A stretch of DNA of 40,584 nucleotides from Lentzea aerocolonigenes (GCF_000955955.1 NZ_JYJG01000231.1:1-40584); one strand, 5' to 3'; positions 19,332 to 27,692 are shown, counted from the first letter of the stretch. Numbers and translations: made by a program. The notes: generated by a model from the sequence alone, not told the origin.

Positions 19332-19398
19332 CCCGTTTTCCTCTCATCACCAAAGGTCCGCAACGGGACGGACCCGAATCCCTTGCAAAATTAGGGGT
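19332..19398 (-). other. TEII-gmd intergenic leader with small hairpin
   Basis: The 67-bp gap between the thioesterase stop and the gmd start contains GGTCCG / CGGACC (19355-19374), a 6-bp stem with an 8-nt loop, followed by the gmd Shine-Dalgarno AGAGGA. It could be a weak terminator, an mRNA-stability element, or nothing. I see no clear promoter. Confidence 0.3.
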
Positions 19399-20121
19399 TC
19401 AGGCACTAGGTGATTCGCCGGAAACGAGAGCGGCGACGGCACTTCTGTTGTCCGAAAGAAAGAAATGGCCGCCGGGGAACACGTTCAACGAGAAAACACC
19501 GGAAGTGCGCTCACGCCACAACGACACCTCGTCCACCGAGGCCTTCGGATCGGCGTCACCGGTCAGCGCGGTCAGCGGACACGACAACAAGGGCCCGGGG
19601 CGATAGCGGTAGGTCTCCGCGGCCCGGTAGTCGGCGCGGATCGCGGGCAGCACCATCCGCACCAGCTCCTCGTCGTCGAACACGCGTGCGTTCGTGCCCG
19701 CGAGCCGCCGCACCTCCTCGATCAGACCGGCGTCGTCCCGGAGGTGCACGCGGTCGTCCCGGACGATCTGCGGGGCGCGGCGCCCGGAGACGAACAGGCG
19801 CTCGGGCGCGAAGCGCAGAGCCACCTCGAACGCGATCATCGCGCCCATGCTGTGGCCGAACAGGTGCAGCGGCCGGTCGCGGGTCAGCAACCCCGCGATC
19901 TGGTCGGCCACCGTCCGGATGTCGTCCAGCAACGGCTCTGACCTGCGGTCCTGCCGTCCCGGGTACTGGACCGCGACCAGCTCGCACCGGCCGGAGAAAT
20001 GCGGTGCGAACGGCTGGAACCAGCTCGCCGCGCCGCCCGCGTGCGGGAAGCACACCAGCCGGGGAGCCCCGTCGGGTGCCTCGCAGAGTCGTCGGAACCA
20101 AAGACCGGTGTCAACAGCCAC
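19399..20121 (-). CDS. type II thioesterase
   Basis: Stand-alone alpha/beta hydrolase that removes wrong or stalled acyl groups from PKS carrier proteins. 240 aa from the GTG at 20121, the usual TEII length. The N-terminal CFPHAGGAASWF forms the oxyanion-hole loop. The catalytic triad is S91 in GHSMG, D189 in LTGDAD and H219 in GGHFF. An in-frame extension to 20241 was rejected because it runs antisense into the neighbouring DNA-repair gene and lengthens the protein past family size. The gene is divergent from the POL-domain gene (61-bp gap) and upstream of gmd on the same strand. It is the last gene in the window with a clear polyketide role, so it probably marks the cluster's right edge. 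Confidence 0.92.
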   Translation of the reverse strand: MAVDTGLWFRRLCEAPDGAPRLVCFPHAGGAASWFQPFAPHFSGRCELVAVQYPGRQDRRSEPLLDDIRTVADQIAGLLTRDRPLHLFGHSMGAMIAFEVALRFAPERLFVSGRRAPQIVRDDRVHLRDDAGLIEEVRRLAGTNARVFDDEELVRMVLPAIRADYRAAETYRYRPGPLLSCPLTALTGDADPKASVDEVSLWRERTSGVFSLNVFPGGHFFLSDNRSAVAALVSGESPSA

Positions 20122-20182
20122 GCCTGCCAGCGAAACACCGTTCGGGCTGAGGAAACGCCTGGAAGCGGTTAGGTTGAACGGC

Positions 20183-21127
20183 ATGGGCAAGTCTCCGGCT
20201 GTGGAGCTCGAGGTGGACGACCGCGTCGTGCGGATCTCCAACCCCGACCGCGTCTACTTTCCCGCGCGCGGCGAGACGAAACTGGATCTCGCGAACTACT
20301 ACCTGTCCGTCGGCGACGGAATCGTCCGGGCGCTGCGGGAACGGCCGTGCATGCTGCACCGCTTCCCCGAGGGCGTGACCGGCGAGAAAGTGCACCAGAA
20401 AAGGCTTCCGCACGGCGCACCGCCGTGGGTGCGGACCGTCCGCGTGCATTTTCCGCGCTACAACCGCCATGCGGACGAACTCTGCGTCACGCACGTCGCC
20501 GACGTGATCTGGGCCGTGCAGATGTCCACTGTGGAGTTCCACCCGTGGAACTCCCGCGCGGCCGACACGGAGAAGCCCGACGAGTGGCGCATCGACCTCG
20601 ACCCCGGCGAGACCTGCACGTTCGACCGGGTGCGGCGGGTGGCGCTCGTGGTGCAGGAAGTGCTGGCGGAACTGGGCGCCACCGGGTTCCCGAAGACGTC
20701 CGGCAGCAAGGGCCTGCACATCTACGTGCGGATCAAGCCCGACCACGGCTTCCAGGACGTCCGCAAGGCCGCACTGGCGTTCGCGCACGAGGTCGAACGC
20801 CGGGCGCCCGACGACGTCGAGACGACGTGGTGGCGCAAGGACCGCGACCCGTCGCTCGTTTTCGTGGACTACAACCAGAACACGCGCGACCGGACGATCG
20901 CGAGTGCGTATTCCGTGCGCGGTTTCCCCGAGGCCACCGTGTCGACGCCGATCCGCTGGGACGAGGTCCCGGACGTCGACCCGCGCGAGTTCACCATCGC
21001 GACCGTGCCGAAGCGCTACGCCGAACTGGGCGACCTGCACGCCGGCATCGACGACGCGGTGTGGTCGATCGAGCCGCTGCTGGAGTGGGCCGCGCGGGAC
21101 GAACTCGAGGTTCCCGATGAGCAGTAG
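20183..21127 (+). CDS. stand-alone LigD-type polymerase (POL/primase) domain protein, first of pair
   Basis: Archaeo-eukaryotic primase-fold polymerase related to the POL domain of the end-joining ligase LigD. These add nucleotides (often ribonucleotides) at broken or gapped DNA ends. 314 aa, a whole POL domain without ligase or phosphoesterase domains. The metal-binding Asp pair D138/D140 is in RIDLDPG, with the third acidic residue in FVDYNQN. H120-P-W lies just before the pair, and TSGSKGLHIYV matches the conserved nucleotide-contact loop. Starts 61 bp from the divergent TEII gene. Its stop overlaps the start of the second POL gene by 11 bp, so the two are translationally coupled. No Ku or ATP-dependent ligase gene is in the window. 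Confidence 0.9.
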   Translation: MGKSPAVELEVDDRVVRISNPDRVYFPARGETKLDLANYYLSVGDGIVRALRERPCMLHRFPEGVTGEKVHQKRLPHGAPPWVRTVRVHFPRYNRHADELCVTHVADVIWAVQMSTVEFHPWNSRAADTEKPDEWRIDLDPGETCTFDRVRRVALVVQEVLAELGATGFPKTSGSKGLHIYVRIKPDHGFQDVRKAALAFAHEVERRAPDDVETTWWRKDRDPSLVFVDYNQNTRDRTIASAYSVRGFPEATVSTPIRWDEVPDVDPREFTIATVPKRYAELGDLHAGIDDAVWSIEPLLEWAARDELEVPDEQ

Positions 21128-22025
21128 CGAGATCAAGTTCTCCAGCCTCGACCAGCCGCTGTTCGGCGGGACGGTCAAGGGCGACCTGGTGGAGTACCTG
21201 GACTTCGTCGCCGACCGGTTCGTGCCGGTGCTGAAAGGTCGTCCGCTGTCGGTGTGGCGGATTCTGCGCGGCCAGGACCCGTTCATGCAGAAGAACGTCC
21301 CCAAGTACACGCCGGACTACGTGAAGACCGTGGAGATGTGGGCGGAGACGTCGCATCGGCAGATCAAGTACGCGTTGTGCGACGACAAGCAGACGTTGAT
21401 GTGGTTCGCGAACCAGCGCGCGGTCGAGTACCACGTGCCGTTGTTCCTGGGAGATCACCAGACCCACATGGTGCTCGACATCGACCCGCCTGAGGGCTCC
21501 GGTTTCGGCGTCGTGGTGCGGTCGGCGTTCCTGATCAAAGAGGCACTGGCGAACGCCGGTCTGGAAGGCGCGCTCAAGACCAGCGGCGCCAAGGGCGTGC
21601 ACATCTTCGTGCCGCTGGGCAAGCACGATCCGGACGACGTGGCCGCGGCGACGCGGGCGGTGGCGGCCAGGGCCGAGAAGCTCGGCCCCGAGATCGCCAC
21701 CACCGCCTACATCCGGGCCGAACGCGGCGGCAAGGTCTTCCTCGACTCGACCCGCGCGTGGGGCGCCACGGTCGTCGCCGCCTACAGCCCGCGCCTGCGC
21801 GAGGGCCTGCCGATCTCGTTCCCGGTGCCCTGGGACTCGCTGGCCGACATCTCCCCGTCCGACTTCACCGTGCGGACCAGGTTCGACGGCGATCCGTGGA
21901 CCGACCTGATGCCCGCGCCGCAGGTGCTGCCGTCCGACCTGATCGCAGAAGGCCACGAGATCCCGGTGGCACGGGTCGTCGCGATGCACGAAGGCAAGCG
22001 GCGCAAGAAGGAGCGCGAAGGGTGA
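21117..22025 (+). CDS. stand-alone LigD-type polymerase (POL/primase) domain protein, second of pair
   Basis: Second, clearly different POL-domain protein of 302 aa. It keeps the metal-binding Asp pair D121/D123 in LDIDPP and a third acidic residue in VFLDSTRA. TSGAKGVHIFVPL aligns with TSGSKGLHIYVRI of the first protein. The His-Pro-Trp stretch of the first protein is absent here (EYHVPLFL), so substrate handling may differ. A basic tail (HEGKRRKKEREG) could bind DNA. Begins inside the end of the first gene (11-bp overlap). The TGA stop abuts the TGA stop of ileS on the other strand, forming TGATCA with no spacer. LigD-type end repair is the likely context; whether both are active polymerases is unproven. 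Confidence 0.88.
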   Translation: MSSSEIKFSSLDQPLFGGTVKGDLVEYLDFVADRFVPVLKGRPLSVWRILRGQDPFMQKNVPKYTPDYVKTVEMWAETSHRQIKYALCDDKQTLMWFANQRAVEYHVPLFLGDHQTHMVLDIDPPEGSGFGVVVRSAFLIKEALANAGLEGALKTSGAKGVHIFVPLGKHDPDDVAAATRAVAARAEKLGPEIATTAYIRAERGGKVFLDSTRAWGATVVAAYSPRLREGLPISFPVPWDSLADISPSDFTVRTRFDGDPWTDLMPAPQVLPSDLIAEGHEIPVARVVAMHEGKRRKKEREG

Positions 22026-25000
22026 TCAGCGCGCCACCTTGACGACCCGCACGACGATCCCGACGCCGGAGCCGACCGTGCCCGCGATGCCGTCACCGAT
22101 CTCGTCCCGCGTCGTGACCAGGGACTCGGCCAGCGTCTCGTTCGCCACGAACGTCTCGTGCGCCTTGAGCGCGGCGAGCACCTCGTCCGGTGCGGCGATC
22201 GTGAGCACGACACGATCCGTGACTTCGAGCCCGGTGTCACGGCGCGCCTGCTGCACCACGCGCACGACGTCGCGGGCGATGCCCTCGGCGGCCAGCTCGT
22301 CGGTGATCTCCGTGTTCAGCGCGACGGAGACGCCCCGCTGGGACTCGACCACCCAGCCACTGCGCGGCACCTCCGTGACGATGACCTCGGAGACGTCCAG
22401 GGTGATCGGTTCGCCGTCGAGCAGCACCGTCGCCGCGTCGCCCGCACGCAGCTGCGCGACGAGCTCCCGCGGGTCGGCCGCGAGCACGGCGCTCGCGGCC
22501 TGCTGGGTCTGCTTGCCGAACCGCTTGCCCAGCACCCGGAAGTTCGGCTTGACGGTGACGTCGACGGCCTCGTCGGCAGCGGCCATGGGTTCCAGCCGCT
22601 TGATGTTCAGCTCCGCGGCGATGTCGTTCAGCAGCTCCTCGGACAGCTCGCTGCCGGTGGGCAGGCCGACCAGCGCCCGGCTGAGCGGCTGGCGCACCCG
22701 CACGGCACTGCCCTTGCGCGCGGCACGGCCCGCCTCGGTCACCGTCCTGGCGAGCGCGACCTGCTCGGACAACACCGGGTCGATCAGCGCCTCGTCGGCC
22801 TGCGGCCACGTCGCGAGATGCACCGACTCGGGCGCCTCGGCGTCACCAGGCCGGATCACCGACCGCCACACCTCCTCGGTGATGAACGGGACGAACGGCG
22901 CGAGCAGGCGGGTCAGCGCGTCCAGGCACTCGAACAACGTCACCAGCGCGTTCTGGTCGCCGTTCCAGAACCGCTGACGGGAACGGCGCACGTACCAGTT
23001 CGAGAGATCGTCGACGTAGTCCGACAGCAACCGGCCGGCACCGGCCGTGTCGTAGTCCTCCAGCGCCGCGTCCACGTCCCGGACGAGCCGGTGCGTCTCC
23101 GAGAGCACCCACCGGTCGAGCACGTGCCGCTGCGCCACCGGATCGGCGAGCTCCGGCGCCCACCGCGCGTGGCTGGCGTACAAGCTGAAGAACGACACCG
23201 TGTTCCAGTACGTCAACAGGATCCGGCGGGCGATGTCGTCGAGCGGGCCGGGACCGACGCGACGCGCCGACCACGGCGAGCCGGAACACGTCATGAACCA
23301 GCGCAGTGCGTCGGCACCGTGCGCGTCCATCAACGGAATCGGCGCGAGGATGTTGCCGAGGTGCTTGCTCATCTTGCGGCCGTCCTCGGCCATGATGTGC
23401 CCGAGGCACACCACGTTCTCGTACGACGACCGGTCGAACACCAGCGTCCCGACCGCCATCAGCGTGTAGAACCAGCCTCGGGTCTGGTCGATGGCCTCGG
23501 CGATGTACTGCGCGGGGTAGTTGCGCTCGAACTCCTCGACACTGCCGGGCAGATACGGGTATCCCAGCTGCGCGAACGGCATCGCACCGGAGTCGAACCA
23601 CGCGTCGATCACCTCGGGCACCCGCACCGCCCGCTCCCCGCACTCGCGGCAGGAGAACGTGATCTCGTCGATGTACGGCCGGTGCGGGTCCACTTCGGAC
23701 AGATCCGCGCCCGCGAGATCACCCAGCTCCGCCCGCGATCCGATGGCGGTCACGTGGCTGTTCTCGCACCGCCACAACGGCAACGGCGTTCCCCAGTACC
23801 GGGAACGGGACAGCGCCCAGTCCACGTTGTTGTCCAGCCAGTCGCCGAACCGGCCGTGCTTGATGTGGCCGGGGTACCAGTTGGTGCGCTCGTTCTCCCG
23901 CGCCAGCGCCTCCCGCACCACGGTGGTGCGGACGTACCAGGAAAGCTGCGCGTAGTACATCAACGGCGTGTGGCAGCGCCAGCAGTGCGGATACGGGTGC
24001 TCATAGCGGTCGAAGCGGTAGAGCAGCCCGCGGTTCTCCAGGTCGTCGACGAGCACCTGGTCCGCTTCCTTGAAGAAGATCCCGCCGACCAGCGGCACCT
24101 CGTCGAGGAAGTGCCCGTTCGCCGCGACCGGGTTCACCACGGGCAGGTCGTTCGCCCGGCACACCGCGAGGTCCTCGGCGCCGAACGCGGGCGCCTGATG
24201 CACCAGCCCGGTCCCGTCGGACGTCGTCACGTAGTCCGCGAGCACGACGAAGTGCGCGCCGGGGATGTCGACCAGGTCGAACGGGCGCCGGTAGCGCGCA
24301 CCCGCCAACTCGGTGCCCCGCACGGTCGCGAGCCGCTCCGCGTCCGCTCCGAGCACCGCCTCGACGAGCGGCTCGGCGACGACGAACACACCACGATCGG
24401 TCCGGGTGACGACGTACTCCACGTCCGGGTGCACGGCGACCGCGGTGTTGGACACGAGGGTCCACGGCGTGGTCGTCCACACCAGCAGGTCCGCCTCGTA
24501 GCCGGCGACCGGTTCGGCGAGCGGGAACCGGACGTGCACCGACGGGTCGGCGACGGTCTCGTACCCCTGAGCCACCTCGTGATCGGACAAGGTGGTGCCG
24601 CACCGCGTGCAGTAGGGCGCGACGCGGTGGTCCTCGAACAACCGGCCGTCGGTGAAGATCTTCTTGAGCGCCCACCACACGCTGTCCACGTACTCGGGCG
24701 ACATCGTCCGGTACGGGTGGTCAAGGTCGATCCAGTACCCCATCCGCTCGGTCAGCGCCTCGAACTCGTCGACGTGCTGCTGGACCGAGACGCGGCACCG
24801 CTCGTTGAACTCCGCGACGCCGATCTTCTCGATGTCCGGCTTGCCGTTGAGGCCGAGCTGCTTCTCCACGGCGAGCTCGACGGGCAGCCCGTGGCAGTCC
24901 CAGCCGGCCCGGCGGGGCACCGAGAAACCCTTCATCGTCTTGAACCGGGGGAACACGTCCTTGAAGACGCGGGCCTCGACGTGGTGGGTGCCCGGCGATC

Positions 25001-25169
25001 CGTTCGCCGTCGGCGGCCCCTCGTAGAACACCCAGCGGGGACCGTCCGCGGTGCGGTCGAGGCTGCGCTGGAAAATGTCGTTGTCCCGCCACCAGGCGCT
25101 CACGCGCCGGTCCAGCTCTGGCAGGTCGATCTTCGGGGGCACCGCGGTGAACGGCGAGGTCTCTGTCAT
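22026..25169 (-). CDS. ileS: isoleucyl-tRNA synthetase (type 2-like)
   Basis: Class I aminoacyl-tRNA synthetase charging tRNA-Ile, 1047 aa. The N-terminal catalytic signature reads PPTANGSPGTHHVEA, the HxxH variant seen in eukaryote-like IleRS, and the KMSKS loop reads EDGRKMSKHLGN. GWDCHGLPVE and the editing-domain stretch WTTTPWTLVSN are present, with Cys pairs in CTRCGTT and CWRCHT. These fit the type 2 IleRS usual in actinobacteria; such enzymes are commonly insensitive to mupirocin. The start ATG at 25169 gives MTETSPFTAVPP; extensions upstream run into the T-box leader and were rejected. Expression is very likely controlled by the T-box. No known link to the polyketide cluster. Confidence 0.97.
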   Translation of the reverse strand: MTETSPFTAVPPKIDLPELDRRVSAWWRDNDIFQRSLDRTADGPRWVFYEGPPTANGSPGTHHVEARVFKDVFPRFKTMKGFSVPRRAGWDCHGLPVELAVEKQLGLNGKPDIEKIGVAEFNERCRVSVQQHVDEFEALTERMGYWIDLDHPYRTMSPEYVDSVWWALKKIFTDGRLFEDHRVAPYCTRCGTTLSDHEVAQGYETVADPSVHVRFPLAEPVAGYEADLLVWTTTPWTLVSNTAVAVHPDVEYVVTRTDRGVFVVAEPLVEAVLGADAERLATVRGTELAGARYRRPFDLVDIPGAHFVVLADYVTTSDGTGLVHQAPAFGAEDLAVCRANDLPVVNPVAANGHFLDEVPLVGGIFFKEADQVLVDDLENRGLLYRFDRYEHPYPHCWRCHTPLMYYAQLSWYVRTTVVREALARENERTNWYPGHIKHGRFGDWLDNNVDWALSRSRYWGTPLPLWRCENSHVTAIGSRAELGDLAGADLSEVDPHRPYIDEITFSCRECGERAVRVPEVIDAWFDSGAMPFAQLGYPYLPGSVEEFERNYPAQYIAEAIDQTRGWFYTLMAVGTLVFDRSSYENVVCLGHIMAEDGRKMSKHLGNILAPIPLMDAHGADALRWFMTCSGSPWSARRVGPGPLDDIARRILLTYWNTVSFFSLYASHARWAPELADPVAQRHVLDRWVLSETHRLVRDVDAALEDYDTAGAGRLLSDYVDDLSNWYVRRSRQRFWNGDQNALVTLFECLDALTRLLAPFVPFITEEVWRSVIRPGDAEAPESVHLATWPQADEALIDPVLSEQVALARTVTEAGRAARKGSAVRVRQPLSRALVGLPTGSELSEELLNDIAAELNIKRLEPMAAADEAVDVTVKPNFRVLGKRFGKQTQQAASAVLAADPRELVAQLRAGDAATVLLDGEPITLDVSEVIVTEVPRSGWVVESQRGVSVALNTEITDELAAEGIARDVVRVVQQARRDTGLEVTDRVVLTIAAPDEVLAALKAHETFVANETLAESLVTTRDEIGDGIAGTVGSGVGIVVRVVKVAR

Positions 25170-25395
25170 CGTCCGCTTTCTCTGCCGGCAGGTTTCGTTC
25201 GCGCACGGACGGCGAACCGCCCACGCGGGGACGAAGCCACCTGACTCCGCGGTACCACCCCGCTTGTGCCCGTGAGACACGGGCACCTCTCGTTCACGGC
25301 TGTGACGGGCCGCCCCGTCCGGTTCTACTGAGGCCCCGGGGCCTGTTCTTCCGGAGGCTCCCCGGTGATGGCCGGATCAGCGCCTTTGACGAGGA
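25170..25395 (-). ncRNA. T-box riboswitch leader of ileS
   Basis: tRNA-sensing leader that raises ileS expression when uncharged tRNA-Ile accumulates. The T-box core GGGGTGGTACCGCGG lies at 25261-25247 and contains the UGGU that pairs with the tRNA acceptor end. Upstream, CCGG-CCATCA-CCGG (25375-25362) makes a 4-bp hairpin whose loop holds ATC, an isoleucine codon, as specifier. This is the ultrashort Stem I form known from actinobacterial ileS. A perfect 9-bp stem (25266-25286) just before the T-box is the likely Stem III. There is no U-run terminator; actinobacterial members usually control translation by hiding the ribosome site, and about 75 nt lie between T-box and ATG for that switch. 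Confidence 0.92.
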
Positions 25396-25423
25396 ACCCT
25401 AACGCACCGGCACGATCGCTCAA
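25396..25423 (-). promoter_or_regulatory. ileS promoter
   Basis: TTGAGC (25423-25418) and TAGGGT (25401-25396) are separated by 16 bp, a good fit to the actinobacterial housekeeping consensus and correctly placed before the T-box leader. The -35 box overlaps the TGA stop of the preceding membrane-protein gene. Confidence 0.65.
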
Positions 25424-26193
25424 CGTGATTTACGGGAGCGTGAGAAGCCGGCCGCCGCGAGGACCGCCGCCAGCGTGAGCACCACGTGGGCGACCCTGGT
25501 GAAGTCCAGCGAGCTCACGTAGGCGTACTCGGCGGCACGCATGAGCAGCACCGCCCCGATCGTCAGCCGTGCCGCGAGCCTCGCCGGACCGGCCGTGAGA
25601 ATCTCGGCGAGCGGCACGACGACCAGCAGCGGCAGGAACGCCAGGTTGTACGGGTAGAAGCCAGGTTCCATCGCCCACGCGGCGCTGACCAGCAACAACG
25701 CCGGCGCGATCGCGTCGGGCCGGCTGTCCCGCAGCTCGAAGCCCGCCCACCCCACGAGCACCACCACGACCAGCCAGAAGACCACCGCCCACACCAGGTC
25801 GCGTTCCTGCCCGAGCAACGCCAGCGCCTCCACCAGCAGCACCGCCATCGCACCGGCACCCAGCACCGCCGCGACGGCCGAGGTCCGGACGAACACGAGC
25901 ACGGCCAGCACGAGCGCCACCACCTGGAACGGACCGCTCGCGCCCGCCAGCAACCCGGCCGCACCGCCGATGAGCCCCAGCACCAGGCCCGGCAGCCAGG
26001 CACGATCGGACTGGGCACGATCGGACCAGGCCAGGGCGAACAGCCCGGCCGCCAGCAGCCACGGCAGGGCGAACGCCAGGAACGCGGTCGCGGGAACCAG
26101 GTCGTTGACGAGCGGCTGGACCACGCCGTCGTCCAGCGTCACGGTGGCGAAGACGACCGCGGCGAACGCGAGACCCGCGACCACGCGGGTCAC
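25420..26193 (-). CDS. polytopic membrane protein, unknown function
   Basis: 257 aa integral membrane protein with about seven to eight hydrophobic helices (for example VVAGLAFAAVVFATVTL, LLAAGLFALAW, AVVFWLVVVVLVGWAGF). The GTG start at 26193 overlaps the TGA stop of the upstream gene as GTGA, so the two are translationally coupled and may act together. No enzyme motif, transport signature or signal peptide was recognised. An open extension beyond 26193 overlaps the upstream gene in another frame and was rejected. Confidence 0.75.
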   Translation of the reverse strand: MTRVVAGLAFAAVVFATVTLDDGVVQPLVNDLVPATAFLAFALPWLLAAGLFALAWSDRAQSDRAWLPGLVLGLIGGAAGLLAGASGPFQVVALVLAVLVFVRTSAVAAVLGAGAMAVLLVEALALLGQERDLVWAVVFWLVVVVLVGWAGFELRDSRPDAIAPALLLVSAAWAMEPGFYPYNLAFLPLLVVVPLAEILTAGPARLAARLTIGAVLLMRAAEYAYVSSLDFTRVAHVVLTLAAVLAAAGFSRSRKSR

Positions 26194-27077
26194 GACGGGT
26201 CGGACCCCCGGAAGGCGCCCCACCACAGTCCCAGAGCGGCGGCGACCACCGTGGCGGTGATCCAGCCCGTGAACCCGCTGCCGTCCACATAGGCCCAGAA
26301 CAGACCCACGATCGGCGCGGGCACCAGGAACACCGCGTCCGCCCGCAACTGAGCCACCAACCCCCGCGGCGCCCGCGTCTGGGGATCGGGCTGCGCCGGG
26401 TTGTCGACCCGGCGACCGCGCGGATGCCTCACCACCGCACGCCCGGACGGGTAGAGCGTCACGCCGTCGACAACAGCAACACGCCCGCCCCGCAACGAGA
26501 CATCCACCGGCGACGGCAACGTCACGAGCACCGGGTCGTAGTAGACGGGCAGCCACCGCTCGACCGGCCCGTCGATCTCCAGCCACGACCTCACCATCAG
26601 CCCGGACTGCAACCGGATCCGCCGCACCGACACCGTTTCCGCGGCAGCACGCGACGACCGCACGGCCAGGAACAGCCGCACCAGACCGGCCAGCACCACC
26701 AGCAGGGCCACCGCGGCGGAGAACGTCACGCCACCCAGAGCGCGATCGGTCTCCAGCAACAGGTCCGCACCGGGAATCACGGCCACGGACGGATCCGCGG
26801 GATCGAACGCCACCTGCGTCTGCCTCCCCACGACCCGCTCGCCGTTCTCGTAGGCAACACGCGCCGAACCGGACGGCCACCGCACCGAGACGGCACCGTC
26901 CGAATAGGACACGACATCACCCTGCGAGCGCGAGGTCATGGAGGACAACAGGTCCCGATCGGACGAATACGACAGCCACGACAGCAGCGCCACCACGAGG
27001 CAGACGAGGAGCACGAGAGCGGTCGCGGCGAATCCGTGGCGGAGCGCGCGAACCGGCTGGGAGGTCTGGGAAGTCAT
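26190..27077 (-). CDS. membrane protein resembling DUF3592 family
   Basis: 295 aa. One helix near the N-terminus (ATALVLLVCLVVALLSWL), then a beta-rich extracellular part with SYSDGAVSVRWPSG and VAFDPADPSVAVIPG. A second helix (FSAAVALLVVLAGLVRLFLAV), a soluble part and two C-terminal hydrophobic stretches follow. The layout and the DPxDP-like phrase recall DUF3592 membrane proteins; the match is by eye only. The ATG at 27077 has no strong Shine-Dalgarno. Coupled by GTGA to the next membrane gene. Function unknown. Confidence 0.7.
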   Translation of the reverse strand: MTSQTSQPVRALRHGFAATALVLLVCLVVALLSWLSYSSDRDLLSSMTSRSQGDVVSYSDGAVSVRWPSGSARVAYENGERVVGRQTQVAFDPADPSVAVIPGADLLLETDRALGGVTFSAAVALLVVLAGLVRLFLAVRSSRAAAETVSVRRIRLQSGLMVRSWLEIDGPVERWLPVYYDPVLVTLPSPVDVSLRGGRVAVVDGVTLYPSGRAVVRHPRGRRVDNPAQPDPQTRAPRGLVAQLRADAVFLVPAPIVGLFWAYVDGSGFTGWITATVVAAALGLWWGAFRGSDPS

Positions 27078-27107
27078 CGCGCCGTCATCGTAACCGGGAA
27101 GCCGAAA

Positions 27108-27144
27108 GGCCGTGCCCGCGCTGGGCCCCCGCGCGGACACGGCC
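27108..27144 (-). terminator. hairpin after the small secreted protein gene
   Basis: GGCCGTG-C-CCGCGC and GCGCGG-A-CACGGCC (27108-27121 and 27131-27144) pair over 13 of 14 positions with a 9-nt loop. It starts 14 bp after the stop at 27158, so it likely ends the secreted-protein transcript before the DUF3592-like gene. Confidence 0.7.
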
Positions 27145-27157
27145 CTGGAGCTCAGTC

Positions 27158-27526
27158 TCAGATGTCGACGCAGGCCGTGTTGACCAGGTCGTACCGCCCG
27201 CCGCCGAGCGCCTTCCACAGCTCGGCACACGCACGACCGGGTCCGACGCCGCTACCGGTGATGATCGGGCGCACCTTGTCGTTGCTGTTCACGTCGAGAC
27301 CGCCCGGCCCGGTCAGGTGGATGTGCCCGTAGATCTCGGGGTTGAGCGCCACGTCGTGGTACCCGGTGACCTGGTAGAAGTTGCCGTCCCGCCAGTCGAT
27401 GTCGATGCAGACCCCGGACGGGGCACAGCCAGGAATCGGAGCCGCCGACGCCGGCGACGCCGTGAACACGGTGGCGATCGCCGCCGCCGCGAGGACCGCG
27501 CCGACTGCGGTGCGCATCTTGAACAT
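27158..27526 (-). CDS. small secreted protein, unknown function
   Basis: 122 aa with a clear Sec signal peptide: MFKMRTAVGAVLAAAAIATV followed by FTASPASA and probable cleavage before APIPG. The mature part of about 94 aa has four Cys (GCAPSGVC, RACAEL, TACVDI), suggesting two disulfides after export. DIDWRDGNFYQV and GHIHLTGPGG are the most distinctive stretches; I do not recognise a family. The ATG at 27526 is preceded by GGGGGT, 9 bases away. It stands alone between two terminator hairpins. Confidence 0.75.
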   Translation of the reverse strand: MFKMRTAVGAVLAAAAIATVFTASPASAAPIPGCAPSGVCIDIDWRDGNFYQVTGYHDVALNPEIYGHIHLTGPGGLDVNSNDKVRPIITGSGVGPGRACAELWKALGGGRYDLVNTACVDI

Positions 27527-27630
27527 GAGAAAAATACCCCCCGAATGAAGTTGAACCATCAGTGCCCGTTCTGTGGCACACGGTGACCATATCGACGTTC
27601 GGGGAGCGGTGATCCACAGTTGCACGACAC

Positions 27631-27665
27631 AACGGCCCGGCAGGCGGAAAGCCTGCCGGGCCGTT
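27631..27665 (-). terminator. strong terminator of the opp operon
   Basis: A perfect 15-bp inverted repeat (AACGGCCCGGCAGGC and its complement) with a GGAAA loop lies 27 bp after the oppA stop at 27693. It is read in the opp direction on the minus strand, with TT at the end of the stem. It can also work in the other direction. Confidence 0.85.
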
Positions 27666-27692
27666 GCGGCACAAGCGGTACAGCGAACTACA

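Noticed and set aside
20122..20241. N-terminal extension of the type II thioesterase
   Set aside because: It would overlap the start of the divergent POL-domain gene and exceed the normal TEII length; the GTG at 20121 fits better.
22158..25244. 1028-codon plus-strand frame opposite ileS
   Set aside because: Antisense to a full-length IleRS; no domain and a composition typical of a shadow frame.
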